DNA of 64,000 nt from Nemertoderma westbladi (GCA_032718475.1 JAUCBJ010008056.1:124001-188000), one strand, 5' to 3'. Counted from the stretch's first letter, positions 1-11,232 are shown. The notes: a model not told the origin generated them from the sequence alone. A program made the numbers and translations.

Positions 1-3000
1 GGAGTTTCCGCAGGATCTCGTCTCGACTGGCGGTGGGTATCACCAGCCTATCGCCGTATAACACGAGGTCGAAGTATATCGACAGATTGTCGATAATTGA
101 ACGGTATTGCTGCACTGCCGGCGTTGTGCGAACATTACGGTTGCCGGTTCGTATGCACTCCACGAGTTCACGGTACTCCGGATCCTCGCGCGCTGCTGCC
201 CGCAGTTCCTCCACGAGTTCATCGTGTGAGTCCGGCGCGAGTGGTGCACTTTGAGCGGGTTTATTAACCACTTCCGAGGAATGCAAAGTTTCCTCATGTT
301 GGAGTTTTGCCGCAATCGCTGCCACAATGGGTGGAGTTTCGTCCTCGGGGTCGTCTGGGGCGGGGTCTACGGGAGCCCGGCTCAACGCGTCGGCGATCCG
401 GTGAATCTTCCCCTTCTGCCAGGCGACGGTGAAAGTATAACAGGATTGTAATTCCGCTTTCATTTTCTGAATTTTCCTGTTCTCGACTTGGTCGAGGTTA
501 TATGAGTTAAAAATTGCAAGGAGTGGTCGGTGATCTGTCACGACGGTGAACGTCGGTAATCCGGCCAAGTAGATACGGCATTTTTTTATCGCGTATTGTA
601 TCGCTATGCACTCCAACTCGATGGTGGCGTAACGCGTCTCCGGGTCCGTTAGGAATCTACTCCCGCATGCGACAAGTCGCCAGTCGTCGTTATGGCGTTG
701 GAGTAGATCGTACCCGAGACCGTGGAGGCGACTCGCGTCTGTCTCAAGGCGGGTCGGTAAACTGGCGTCGAATGACGCCAGCACAGGAGGGCTCACGAGA
801 GCCGCCTTAGTGGCGTTAAAAGCATCTTCGTGGTTTCGAGTCCATACAAATGCGTTACGTACACGTAGTAGGTCTCGCAGGGGTGATGCCGTAGTTGAAA
901 TCTCGCTTGAGAAGTACCCCAGCTGGTTGACCAGCCCCATAAAACTTCGCAAGTCTGTGATATTTAACGGGGTCGGGTACTCGCCGATTGCTCTGACTTT
1001 GTTTGGGTCCGCCGCTACCCCTTCGCCGTTCAATATGTACCCGGCGAAGCGAACGCTTGGCTGCGCATATTGGAGTTTTTCCGGATTTAGCGTGATACCG
1101 TTGTCACGGCAACGGTCGAGGACCTGTTTAACACGCGCGCGATGTTCGTCGATGTTTGTATCCTCCACCAGAATATCGTCTACGATTTTCTTTACCTGGG
1201 GCAGCCCGTTCAGCGCAAGATCGCCGCGGTAGTTAAAACTATCCCCTGAGCTGATGAAGCCCATAGGCGCCCGGCAGTACCGATATCGGCCCCACGGAGT
1301 GATAAACGTCGTCAGATCGCGCGATTCTTCCGCGAGTTCGATTTGCCAATATCCCGATTTGGCGTCGAGAACGGTGAACACATTGGCTCCCGGGGTGCGG
1401 TCGAAAACAAGGCTGTTGGGGGGCGGCGCAGTGTGGATTGTTCGCTTGACCTGGCTATTGAGTTTTGTGAGGTCAACAGTCATTCTAATTTCCCCAGGTC
1501 TCCCCGGTTTATTAGTAACCACAATGGGATGGCTCCATTCCACGGACCTGTCCCCAATACGCTCAATAACCCCCTTCCTTAACATCTGTTCGATTTCCGC
1601 CTTCGCTTTTTCGCGGTAGGGGATGGGGATGGAACGCGGCGCGTTTAGACAGAATGGGACTGCGCCGTCTACCAGCTCGATTTTCATTGGGGGCCCAACC
1701 ATGGGCTTTAATGTCCCCTTACAGTCGAACACATCCTTGTATTCTTCCAGGAGGGAAGTTTTTTCACTCCCTAATGTGGACTGGGAAGGCTGCGCCTCGC
1801 GCTCGTTGTCGGTGCTTCCGTTTATGGATGCCACCAGGTGTAGGGGTCGAGGGAACTCCGGGTGTACTATTCCTAGTCCGACACAGGCATTCTGCGAAAG
1901 GAAAATTGTATTAAATCCCAAATCGCGACATAAGTAGACAGTTTCTGTGTGGGTTTTACCACCCGTAGTCAGCTGCACATCGATGCAGCTGTCGCAGAAA
2001 ATTGTTGTCCCATTTGCGCCTGTGAGGGGATAGTCCGGGTCTCGAAATTTCGCCTCGGGGGGAAAATCCCATTCTTCTTTGATTTCTGTACTCGCGAGAG
2101 TTACTTGTGCGCCGGTATCCGCCACGCATGCGACATTTCTTAGAAATTCACGAGACTCTCCCTTCCTATGGGGGGGTACGTAGAAGTCGACCGGTACGAG
2201 AGGGCGTCGCTGGGTGCAACCGAGCGCTGGTTCCATATACGCGATGCTATTATAGGGTTGATCGATGTTTATCGCTCCGCTATTTTTCGGTTCTTTAGTC
2301 GCCCTGGTTGCGAGACAGTGGCGTTTAAAGTGCCCCTTTTTACCGCAGACGTGGCACCGTGTGTCAGTTGCCTTGCAATCGCCGGAATGCGGCAGTTTTT
2401 CCCCGCATTTCATGCACCGTCCCATCTCGCGTTCCTCTTCCTTTGCGCGTCTATAGACGTCGCGGTTTACGGAAGGCCCACGTCCGGTGCTGTGCCCCGA
2501 TTTATTCCGTTGGTATCGAGATTTACTCTTTGATCGGTATTGGGGGCGGCTGCGTTGCTGCGGTTGGTCGTTTTGACTAATTGCGTGTACGCTGCGCTGT
2601 AGTCGCTGTGTTTCCTTGACGGCGACTTCCCGAGCCTGACAGAATTCCACTGTGTCTGCCAGGTCAAGTCTAGGTTTTTTGGCGAAGACCTCCTCCCTTG
2701 TTTTTTCATCGGTGAGTCCGCATACCAGGAGGGTCAACTTCCAGTCGTCCAGCGTCATATCGGTGACTTGGGCGTCGTCGAAGGCTTCTTGGAGTCGCAC
2801 CCAGTATTCGTTGAATGTCTGTCGCTCCGCCTGTCGGTTTTTTAATAATTGGTACCGGTCCACCATAATGTTATGCTGGGCGCGTATGTGATCGTGGATA
2901 CGCACCAAGATTTCCTCGACTTGTAAGTCGGTGTCCGCGGGAATCCCCATTAAATGGTGCAGGTCAGTCAGCAATTCGGTGCTGCAGTAGGCGAAAAAAG

Positions 3001-3553
3001 TCGCCACCTGCTCCTCGCGTGGTTTGTCTGACAGGCGAGTTATGGTCTGGTAGTTAGCCCATGCCGCCCGCCAATGTTGGAATCCTGAGAGTTTCGTATT
3101 CCGTTCTAGTTTCTCGGGCGTGCGAACTTGAAGTTTGACTATTGGTGCGTCGTGGTGGGGGCGCCTGTCGGGTATCTGTGTATCCGGCGTTTCGCGGCGT
3201 TGCAAGAGGAGGTGCAGAAGTTCCTCTCGATCTGCACGTCGGCGTTCCTCTTCCCGCCTCGCGCGCTCCTCCTCGTATGTCGCACGGTTTACTTCATCCG
3301 CCCGACGCTGCTGCTCGATTCTATCAAGCAGTTGGGTGATGTCCATCATCGGCGCTGCCTGGGTCGGCACGGCGGGTGTCTCGTCGCCCGCAATATAGCG
3401 ATGGAGTTTCCGCCTTAGAGAGGCGGTGGAATCCTTAGGATTCGTTAGTAGGCCTGCATTGTCGCAATGCAGTCGTAGGGACGCCCTATCCATGTCGTCC
3501 ACTTCCTCGCCAGTAAGTTCAAACGTATCGTCCGAATTTGGTTTAGCGGCCAT
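1..3553 (-). CDS. Ty3/Gypsy gag-pol polyprotein, partial (open at left edge)
   Basis: Reading the minus strand from the ATG at 3553, one frame stays open for 1184 codons to the window edge, so gag and pol form one uninterrupted reading frame. Seen in order: Arg/Glu-rich N-terminal coiled region (residues ~75-125); capsid-like region; two zinc knuckles near 375-415 (CX2CX5HX3C, then a canonical CX2CX4HX4C); aspartic protease with VADTGAQVT near 475; reverse transcriptase with LDAKSGYWQIEL near 730 and KKIVDDILVED near 790; RNase H with TDAS near 934 and TDHRPLL near 1004; then the start of the region before integrase. In this family the polyprotein copies element RNA into DNA in cytoplasmic particles. 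The missing left part should hold integrase and the 3' LTR. No frameshift or stop was found, so the copy may be recent. The sequence is GC-richer than its surroundings. Family assignment is secure; the Gypsy clade is not assigned. Confidence 0.95.
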   Translation of the reverse strand, partial: MAAKPNSDDTFELTGEEVDDMDRASLRLHCDNAGLLTNPKDSTASLRRKLHRYIAGDETPAVPTQAAPMMDITQLLDRIEQQRRADEVNRATYEEERARREEERRRADREELLHLLLQRRETPDTQIPDRRPHHDAPIVKLQVRTPEKLERNTKLSGFQHWRAAWANYQTITRLSDKPREEQVATFFAYCSTELLTDLHHLMGIPADTDLQVEEILVRIHDHIRAQHNIMVDRYQLLKNRQAERQTFNEYWVRLQEAFDDAQVTDMTLDDWKLTLLVCGLTDEKTREEVFAKKPRLDLADTVEFCQAREVAVKETQRLQRSVHAISQNDQPQQRSRPQYRSKSKSRYQRNKSGHSTGRGPSVNRDVYRRAKEEEREMGRCMKCGEKLPHSGDCKATDTRCHVCGKKGHFKRHCLATRATKEPKNSGAINIDQPYNSIAYMEPALGCTQRRPLVPVDFYVPPHRKGESREFLRNVACVADTGAQVTLASTEIKEEWDFPPEAKFRDPDYPLTGANGTTIFCDSCIDVQLTTGGKTHTETVYLCRDLGFNTIFLSQNACVGLGIVHPEFPRPLHLVASINGSTDNEREAQPSQSTLGSEKTSLLEEYKDVFDCKGTLKPMVGPPMKIELVDGAVPFCLNAPRSIPIPYREKAKAEIEQMLRKGVIERIGDRSVEWSHPIVVTNKPGRPGEIRMTVDLTKLNSQVKRTIHTAPPPNSLVFDRTPGANVFTVLDAKSGYWQIELAEESRDLTTFITPWGRYRYCRAPMGFISSGDSFNYRGDLALNGLPQVKKIVDDILVEDTNIDEHRARVKQVLDRCRDNGITLNPEKLQYAQPSVRFAGYILNGEGVAADPNKVRAIGEYPTPLNITDLRSFMGLVNQLGYFSSEISTTASPLRDLLRVRNAFVWTRNHEDAFNATKAALVSPPVLASFDASLPTRLETDASRLHGLGYDLLQRHNDDWRLVACGSRFLTDPETRYATIELECIAIQYAIKKCRIYLAGLPTFTVVTDHRPLLAIFNSYNLDQVENRKIQKMKAELQSCYTFTVAWQKGKIHRIADALSRAPVDPAPDDPEDETPPIVAAIAAKLQHEETLHSSEVVNKPAQSAPLAPDSHDELVEELRAAAREDPEYRELVECIRTGNRNVRTTPAVQQYRSIIDNLSIYFDLVLYGDRLVIPTASRDEILRKL

Positions 3554-3637
3554 TCTCAGTGGCGATAGGCCTATGTACGATCAGAATACAGTGCCTTTAC
3601 CGGTAGGTGTTAGGTTCCGACTCGCGGACGCCGCGAG

Positions 3638-3655
3638 CCGAACACGACTGCGCCA
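3638..3655 (-). promoter_or_regulatory. Candidate tRNA primer-binding site of the Gypsy element
   Basis: On the minus strand the leader upstream of gag starts with TGGCGCAGTCGTGTTCGG directly after a CA dinucleotide. TGG right after an LTR end is the usual layout of an LTR-retrotransposon primer-binding site. I could not assign the tRNA with confidence. The second LTR is outside the window, so the LTR boundary is inferred. Confidence 0.5.
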
Positions 3656-3930
3656 TGGTGTGAATGGTTTAATATCTCATTCGTCCTTCCTTACTGCATT
3701 ATATTAAGCAACACAAATATATATGTTAAGAATTACAAATTAGAATTATAATTAATATGCCAGGTCCACCACCATTATGTAAGGGCCGCAGCGGCCGTTT
3801 AGTACCAATGTACCGGTGCTGCGGTGTACAGTATTATACAGACTCTGAAGCTGCTGCCACACACAAGCAGTACAGCAGTATATTATTATATGTCATTCGG
3901 GTAGGCCGTATACCCCAGTTATTGAGGCCC
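3656..3930 (-). repeat. Probable 5' LTR of the Gypsy element
   Basis: This is the non-coding stretch between the candidate primer-binding site and the LINE A fragment that begins near 3945. On the minus strand it would end in CA beside the primer-binding site. It has no credible coding sequence. The outer end is uncertain because the partner LTR lies beyond the left edge and no target duplication can be read. Confidence 0.4.
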
Positions 3931-3944
3931 CAGTCCAAAGCTGG

Positions 3945-4283
3945 ATACCACAGAAGCAGCATGTTCTAATGAGCTGAGGAGCTGTTGGGCTCCCTCTAGT
4001 GATTCTGAGAGTACTCCTAAGTCTAGATCAGTTAGGTACTTGGCAGGATTTCCTCGCCTTCTGGAGCCAGTAGGTGGAGTTATCATCACCCCATCATCAT
4101 TATGATGATCTAAGGACATGCGTAGAACATAGTCAACAACAATTATGAACAAGAAGGGTGCAAGTATGTCTCCCTGGAGGACGCCCAATAACACTTCCAA
4201 TGGTTCTGTGTCACCATCACCAGAAGACACAAATGTTGTCGAATCATCGTATACTGATCTGATTGCTGCAATAATTTCATCAG
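3945..4283 (-). pseudogene. LINE A reverse transcriptase fragment lacking the catalytic FADD motif
   Basis: The minus-strand translation (DEIIAAIRSVYD ... AKYLTDLDLGVLSESLEG) is nearly identical to the middle of the LINE A RT at 46156-46500. It is truncated at both ends. Where the other copies read DLDFADDLGVL or DLYFGDDLGVL, this one reads DLDLGVL: 12 bp are missing in frame, removing the metal-binding aspartates of RT motif C. It abuts the BEL-B copy 1 coiled-coil region at 4284. Confidence 0.88.
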
Positions 4284-4840
4284 AGAGGATTGAGAGAGAA
4301 GAGAACGTGCGCAAAGAGCGGGAAGCGAGGAGAGCTGAGAGAATTGAGAGAGAGGTGAACGAGCGTAGAGAGTGGGAGGCGAGGGAGGCAGAGTTAGCTA
4401 ATCAGAGTATTAGAGAGGATAGAGAGAGAGAGGGCGGGTAAACGTATGAGGGATGATATGCATACCCAGTTGAGGGAGCTAATGCAGTATCAGGCCAAGC
4501 AGAAACGCCGATTAGAACTGGCAAAAATGGGTTTATCAGAGAGCGAGGCTGGTTCGGGAAGTATTTTTGAGGAACCAGGAACCTTTGTTAATACCCCACT
4601 TACAGGTACCGGACGACAGACCCAGAACTGGTGTAACCGGATGGGTGGGGGCGGGGGGGGGGGGGGGGGGTAATGACAATACGTTCGATGAAAATGTTAA
4701 CATTAATAGTACCGTAGTGGATAACCCTAATACTAACGAAACTTTCCTTGCAGGAAATAATATTTTGGTTAATAATTTTAATACTATTATTTTAATACTA
4801 AATATTTTAATACTAAATATTTTAATACCGGGTGAAGATC

Positions 4841-5690
4841 TGGGATTCACACTTCAAGAACGCAGAAGTAGTAGATATCCGGCAACTACAGTCACAGACA
4901 CCGACTTTGCGGATGACATCGCCCTGCTCTCTAATACGCTAGCAGATGCACAGCTTCTACTAAATAAAGTGGAGAGGGCTGCTAAGGAGGTTGGATTGCA
5001 TATAAATGCTACCAAGACCGAATTCATGACCTTTAATGTTGATGGAAACTTGACAACCATTGATAATAATCAACTAAGGAAGGTCGATGACTTCCAGTAC
5101 CTTGGATCATGGATAGAGAGTAGCAAAAAGGACATAGAAGTTAGGAAAGCAAAGGCTTGGGTAGCTCTATCAAAAAATGGATACCATCTGGAAATCAGAT
5201 CTCTCCAGGCACCTGAAGACTAAGTTCTTTCGAGCCACAGTGGAAAGTGTATTTTTATACGGGGGTGAGACCTGGACACTGACTAAATCACTTGAACAAC
5301 GAATTGATGGTTGCTACACAAGACTACTAAGGGCAGCCCTAAACATCAGCTGGAGACAACACATGACAAACGCCGAGCTTTATGGTACAATACCACCTGT
5401 ATCAACCACCCTCCGTGAACGCAGATTAAGATTCAGTGGGCACTGCTGGCGAAGTAAAGACGAGGTCATACCAGATCTACTTCTCTGGCAACCAACCCAT
5501 GGAAAGCGTAGTCGTGGACGACCTGCCATAACATATATAGATCAACTTGAAAGGGATACTGAACTTGGGAGAAACGAAATTGCGACAACTATGGAGAATC
5601 GGGAAGCCTGGAAGGATCTCATTTCCACTGTCCGAGTTCGCTTGACCTAGTAGTAGTAGTAGTACGAGACCTAGTAGTATGTGCGGCAAG
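4841..5690 (+). pseudogene. LINE B 3' fragment: RT motif C to C-terminus with (TAG)n tail
   Basis: Two overlapping frames (to 5223, and 5177-5650) together cover the end of a non-LTR reverse transcriptase: DTDFADDIALLSNTLADAQ (motif C), VDDFQYLGSWIES, the thumb-like VESVFLYGGETWTLTKSLEQ, and a C-terminal stretch RLRFSGHCWRSKDEVIPDLL with KRSRGRPAITYIDQL. A frameshift near 5180 separates them. The coding end at 5650 is followed by a (TAG)n microsatellite at 5649-5665, as in LINE A, so the two lineages are relatives (RTE/Jockey-like superfamily, clade not assigned). The copy sits inside the Asn-rich region of BEL-B copy 1, is 5'-truncated and is certainly inactive. Confidence 0.88.
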
Positions 5691-5935
5691 TAATTTAAAT
5701 AATAATATTGTAAACAATAACGGTGCAGAAAATAATCAAAATAATTTAAATAATAATCCGGATACGCCAAATAATAATATAATAAATAATCCCAGTGAAA
5801 TTAATCAAAATAATCAAAATAATTTAAATAATAATCCGGATACGCCAAATAATAATATAATAAATAATCCCAGTGAAATTAATCAAAATAATCTAAATAA
5901 TGACGTAACAAACCAACAGGATGAGGCTAGTGGCG
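5690..5935 (+). repeat. AAT-rich imperfect tandem repeat encoding poly-Asn (BEL-B)
   Basis: AT-rich stretch of repeated AATAATTTAAATAATAAT-type words, with a longer duplicated block (AATAATCCGGATACGCC at about 5752 and 5832, roughly 80 bp apart). The same Asn-rich block lies at 27180-27420 in copy 2, so it is part of the element and not a local microsatellite. Confidence 0.7.
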
Positions 5936-7530
5936 GTATAATTAATACAAACGTAGGGGAAACAGGCAATCTGTCTAGTGAGGGCCTACAAGGCCACGCA
6001 GTTGCGCAGGGAGGAATGCGGGTGAATAATCCCAGAGAGGATAGAACTAAAGTGTCGACTGAAGGAGAACATGGGCATGGGGGCGAGCCGAGAGGTGACG
6101 AGTGGGGGGGGGGGGGGGGGTACGGGCACCCCACCACCACCAATTAATGACGAGAGGGGGGAGGGCAGAAAACTCCCCACAAGCGTCGGCAGGTAATGCG
6201 CGTGGTGAGTTAAGTGAGCCATGGCACCCGACAACGTAGGAAAGGGGGGGGGGGGGGGTGGCAACAGAAGCCCCACAAGCGTTGGCAGATAATGCGCGCA
6301 GTGAGTTAAGTGAACCGTGGCACCCGATGACAGAGGATAATGGGAGGACTACGAATATCCACAGGGCCGTCCAACTGGGCAGAGGGAGGGACGTTGGTGC
6401 CATAAGCAGCCAAACGAGAAAACGTCGAGCCCACTCGGAAGACGGAAGATGGAATGTAGAGTTCATCTGGGAGGTCGATACGAGATCTCATGAAGGAGGA
6501 CATAATGCTGAAATCAGAAGAAGGGAGGTGTTGCTACGGGCAACGAAAAAGACGTCGAGAGAGGATGGACAGTGAACCATCGATAGTCGAACTAGAGAGA
6601 GAGAACCGGTGGGGTTGTACTCCAGGAGATTGCTGTCGCTACGGAGAAATACAACCTGGCAAAATATACCACACACCGCGAGAGGGGTACAGAGTGTACT
6701 GGTACGAGGAAGAAGACAGAAGAGGGGATCGGAGGGAAACTTCCCGTCGGAACGTAGCTGCCGATTGAGGATATGGTAGTCGTGGGGAGGAGTTCTCAGA
6801 ATATTCGAGAAGATTGAACTTCGATCCGGAAGGACACAGGCAGACTGCAGGTCATACTGTAGGCCTTACTGCACATACTATAGGCCATGCTGGGAGAGAT
6901 ATTGTAGGCGATAGGGTAGCTCAAATGCCGGGATTGGACCCAGAGGTCGCGGCATACATACCGGTTAGTAGGCAGGAACCTGATAAGCCTATACTGGTAC
7001 CTGCACATCAGTATGACTATAACATGCAGTGATACAATATATACCCAGGGGAGGTGGGTGGGGTATTGCAGATAGGTAGGTGTATGGGCCCCAAAATAAT
7101 GACATCAACCGGTGGGGGGAGGGGGGGGGGTGACATTCCCCCATTACAGTATCCGCAATATACACAACCATAAACAAGAAACCCGACCCCCTCAGATCCA
7201 AACAAATTATGTGACACAGAGATATGGAGGGGCCGCTACCCCCGTGATATATCCCACTCAGGGAAAGTCAACAAACCCGAGAGGTGAAACACACCCAACA
7301 TTAAAGGAGCCTGCATCCCTACCGTCGAGCGCACCAGAAGTTCAAGCGATGGGAATGGCAACACTCATTGATGCGCTAAAAACTAGAATGGAGCTGCCAC
7401 CCGTGGAGCCTTTCAAGTTTGATGGTAGCAAGCCGGAAGAATATCTACAGTTCCGGCGAATGTACAGCAATGAGATTTTGACAAAAAATCTAACACAGGC
7501 AGAGTGCCTTAAATACCGGAGTGCCTAAAG

Positions 7531-9051
7531 AGTATATCTAATACATATAAAAAGTCTCAGCTCGTGAACAAATAAGCTAAATGAATTATTGGGGATACCA
7601 CGTACTTATTTTACTCATAATATAAAGTAGGAACATAAGTCGCATAAAGTAGAAAAGCCATAATAAAAAGTAACCAAACTTTTTCTTTCTGGGGGTCGCT
7701 TGCGACGTTTCGGTGGAGGGGAGCCATTACCAGGTATCGGAGGTGGAGAACCTTGCACTTGTATCCCCTCAGTGGCGGAAGCATGTAGTTCCAATGAGTC
7801 AGAAGGGTGTACAACAGTTCGTAAGGTTGGTCCACCATTAGATGTTCCCATTAAGGTTCGCTAACCACGATGTGAACCTACGATGTGAACTTACAACATC
7901 GGAGCATCCACAAATAAATTGGGGTTAGAGATGTCGGTGTCGAGAGGTATCGGTCGGGTTTGACTGTAAGCGACATCGAAAACGCTTTTCAGACCCAGAC
8001 ATGTGAATACGTGCTTTACTTTGGAACCCTTCCATTAAAGCTGATTCGCGTTCGTCGTTCAATCGTCCATGCTACGTCCGATCTTTGTCTACAACAGCGA
8101 CATACTCTGAGAGAGACGTACTCTGAGAGTGAGTTCGGTAGATTCACCATTGAGATCAGCCGTCATCGTATCCATCATCTCCGCATGCTGTCCCGAGAAT
8201 CTCGTTTATCGGAAGAGGGTGTTTCAACATATCGAGGTGCGAGTTTGAGAATAGGACTGCAACGGGGGTAGGCGGACGTCACCACCCCAACCAGACAGCC
8301 ACACGCCGCAACACAGTCCCTGGTAGATCCCTGAATGGCGAGACTCGAGTTTGCAACTACCAGCGGTACCGTAGCATCGTGGCTATATGCTAAACTCTCA
8401 TCAAGCCAGGGAGATGGGGGACTGGTCCGGAGCCAGATGTGTCTGTTACAATCCTCGCATCAATGAAAGGTTGGACAATTTTTTTTAAACTGGTTACGCT
8501 AGACTGGCTGGCATTTCATTTATTATAATCAAAATTACTAAGATCACACTGCACTATAACACAGTAAAAGCACAAAAATAAAACGGGCCGTGCACAACAA
8601 ATACAAGTAATGAGTCTAGTAAAATACCACTGGCAACTTGTGAGACCTCGTGGAGCACATAATGTCACAGAGAAAAAATAATTACGGTTATTAGAAGTTT
8701 ATCAATACACAAGGATTGAATAATGGGTGGTTTGAATAAAAAACAAGTAATTGGTGGATTAAAATTTGCTCTGTCTACAAGCAAAAAAAAATGGAACAAA
8801 AACAATAACAGGAGCAATAAAGATCCTGTAAAATTAAAATAGTAGTGCTTGAGAATTATTATCATGAAAATTAAACTGAGGTACCCGGATTTAAAGTAAG
8901 TTGTGGTGCTTATGATTAATTGTGGAGCGAGAAAATACGATGATTGTAAGTTAAACTATTTCACAGTAAAATTTAAAATATATAGTCACACATTTAGGTA
9001 GAAGGATTAAAATAGTCACTGTCTACAAGCAATCACGTCATCATGGTACTG
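7531..9051. other. Spacer without supportable gene
   Basis: No protein family is recognisable here. The only frame of note is on the minus strand at 7615-7851 (78 residues), with Pro-rich SPPPIPGNGSPPPKRRKRPP including a basic cluster. It has no homology I recognise and I do not call it a gene. The part from 8480 to 9050 is AT-rich and may include the 3' untranslated end of LINE D. Confidence 0.5.
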
Positions 9052-10430
9052 CTATTTAAAGAACTCATAAACCAACAAAAAATAATTAAACGATATAATA
9101 ATACGAACTGAGAATGGTACACTAAGGCTATGACAAGCAGCAATGTGGTCACTGCTCATGCGTTCCTCTATGGAGAGCTCACCGGAATTGAGACGAGCAA
9201 GGATTGATCTAGCTGAGTATCTATTGGATAGAAGAGAATTTATGGATGGAACCGGGAAGTTTGCAAGGCATTTACTGAAGACGGAACCCAAACCAGCATA
9301 GAGAGTTGGATCAGACAAGTAGACATTTTCCCGAACTAGACATCGCAATAATCTGTTCAGCAACATGTTTGGGCAATGATGAAGCCGATGAAGTATCCTG
9401 ATGCACTCGCGATACGCCTCAGTTGCAAGTTCTTGACAACCCAACATTTAGAAAACTATCGAGTTAGACACGTACGGACCAACATACAATAAATCACGGA
9501 GAACTATGCGGTACGCAATCTCTAGATCCTTGATCTATGTGGAGCTGAAAGATCCCAACCCAAATCGTAACGTATACATCACAGCAGGAAGGGCAATTGT
9601 CCGCCAGTGGTATCCCACAGTGTGTACACTTAAATTACGAACTGTCCAACCATTTCTGTGGAATCTGTCCGCCAATGCATAGAGCTTCTGTATACACTGT
9701 TGAAAGCGAATTGTGGATGGCATGATGACTGGAAAACCCAGAAAAATTAATGTCTCTGAGGTATTAAGTTGTTACCAAACTTCAGGAAAGTAGGGATAGA
9801 GGCCAAACTTTTACCGGAGCCCAACAAATAGGACTTCAGGAAAGTAGGGATAGAGGCAAACTTCTACCGGAGCCTAACAAATAGGACTTCAGGAAAGTAG
9901 GGATAGAGGCAAACTTCTACCGGAGCCTAACAAATGGGACCAGCGTGTTTTACTGTCCTCCGCAGATAGCTTAGCCAGCCCTAGCTGTTGAAGTACGATA
10001 GATACTGCTGAATGTGGTTGATCCGGACTGTGGGTCATCAGAAGAACGTCATCTGCGTACCCGATGGAGCCAAACCATAGAAGAGCTAATTCGGCTCCAA
10101 AATCTATTGCTTTCAAATGTTCTAGAATATGGCGGGAGTAGAAAAGAAAGAGAATTGGAGATGTGAGACTGCCCTGTTTAACTCCCCTGGCCAGTGAGAT
10201 GCCGAATGAGTCTATAAGGTTCCCAAATCTTAAATAAACAACCGTAGCCAGGTAATAGGAGAGTAAAGTTTTGCAAATATAAGGGTTCAGGTGCTCTTTA
10301 AGATCACGAAAGAGGACTACGAAATCCATGTTATCATTTGCTCCAGAGATGTCCAAGCTACAGACAAAGACCGTTCGACCTGCTCGCCGTTGGTAATCAA
10401 GTGATTCAAGAAGCGTTGAAATAATGAGAT
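9052..10430 (-). pseudogene. LINE D reverse transcriptase remnant
   Basis: The minus strand encodes pieces of a non-LTR reverse transcriptase: a region with SLDISGANDNMDFVVLFRDL (motif A), ARGVKQGSLTSPILFLFYSR (motif B) and GSIGYADDVLLMTHSPDQP (motif C) at 9940-10400; then thumb-like residues (YHWRTIALPAVMYTLRFGLG) at 9535-9723; then a C-terminal piece at 9052-9447. A 53-bp tandem triplication and several frame breaks separate them. No close similarity to LINE A, B or C is visible, so it is listed as a separate lineage. The 3' end is uncertain and there is no upstream endonuclease. Confidence 0.8.
9779..9938. repeat. 53-54 bp tandem repeat, three copies, inside LINE D
   Basis: TTCAGGAAAGTAGGGATAGA begins at 9781, 9835 and 9888, each followed by a near-identical unit ending in CAACAAATAGGAC or a close variant. 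The array lies just past the RT motif C region of LINE D and breaks its frame. Confidence 0.92.
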
Positions 10431-11232
10431 CTGAACCGCTATTGTATACGCTTCACACGAACTCACACGATATATTTATTATTCACACGTTTTAGCTTAA
10501 TTTAAAGGTCATTCACGTATTTTAATTTAATTTAAAGTCAAAATACGGTTCGAAAGACATATTTAATATTTACCAGAATGTCACTGTTTTCCGTATCCAA
10601 GATAACAGGTTGAGTTTCTGTAATGCAAACTGTACTAAAAGGTTGCATTCACAGTTATACGGACACCATTTGTGTTTTCAGAGAAACACGTTGTTTCGTT
10701 CCAAATTGTTCGGTGACATGCTGGTAAATGTAGAAATTAGAACGCTCAGCTCTCACACTTATTTCACACTAGTAACTACTGTAATAGTTATTTAATCATT
10801 TATGGTGATATTTAATTTGGGTTGTATTAATTTTGGTTATTATTATTAATTTGTATTAAATACAAAATTTTTGAAATTTTTTTCGCATATTTCTATGCTG
10901 GTAACGTCACACAAAACCGCTTCCTCGATTGAGTATTGTCGTTAGTAATTAGTCACTTATTTTGAATTATTTAAGTTTTAAGTCAAATAATTTACTGTTA
11001 AATTAAATTGTTGCATATGCAGCTGTTCATATACAACGTACAATTAACATAAGTAGATTTTGTTGCTACCTGCAGTGTAGTCTAATACTAATACCTACGT
11101 TGTATTAAATGGCTATTAAATAATTGCATACTCAATCGTAACTTTCTACAAGACGTTACTCAAGTTTGTATGTGAGACTGCTTGGTCTAACCCTCTGTTG
11201 CCCGTAGTTACCAGAACGTTCCCTTTCCAGTT
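10431..11232. other. AT-rich spacer, no gene seen
   Basis: Low-complexity AT-rich DNA with short frames only. It may include LTR or untranslated sequence of BEL-C, whose coding end lies at 11233, but I see no second copy to support that. Confidence 0.5.

Larger units (their letters stand above)
4284..7530 (+). mobile_element. BEL-B copy 1, degenerate gag region (interrupted by LINE B)
   Basis: A degenerate copy of the element also seen at 24400-37202. In order it shows: an Arg/Glu coiled-coil stretch (4284-4440, repeats of ERIEREVNERRE type); a short basic segment (QKRRLELAKMGLSESEAGSG, 4500-4560); a poly-G tract at 4653-4670; an Asn-rich, AT-rich stretch (4670-4840, resuming 5690-5900); more G tracts at 6104-6120, 6244-6258 and 7121-7130; and near 7410-7520 the start of a gag domain (FKFDGSKPEEYLQFRRMYSN), which continues in copy 2 after 35140. 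Frameshifts and stops break it into short frames. The BEL/Pao assignment rests on that gag domain and the downstream part of copy 2. It ends near 7530 without an LTR I can recognise. Confidence 0.7.

Noticed and set aside
810-2580. Plus-strand frames of 60-140 codons over the Gypsy element
   Set aside because: They are antisense shadows of the continuous minus-strand gag-pol frame.
5883-6466. Minus-strand Pro-rich frames in BEL-B copy 1
   Set aside because: They read poly-G tracts as poly-Pro and are antisense to the element; the same occurs at 27396-27950.
7615-7851. Minus-strand 78-codon frame with KRRKRPP basic cluster
   Set aside because: No recognisable family, no exon signals that I can support, and no second copy in the window.
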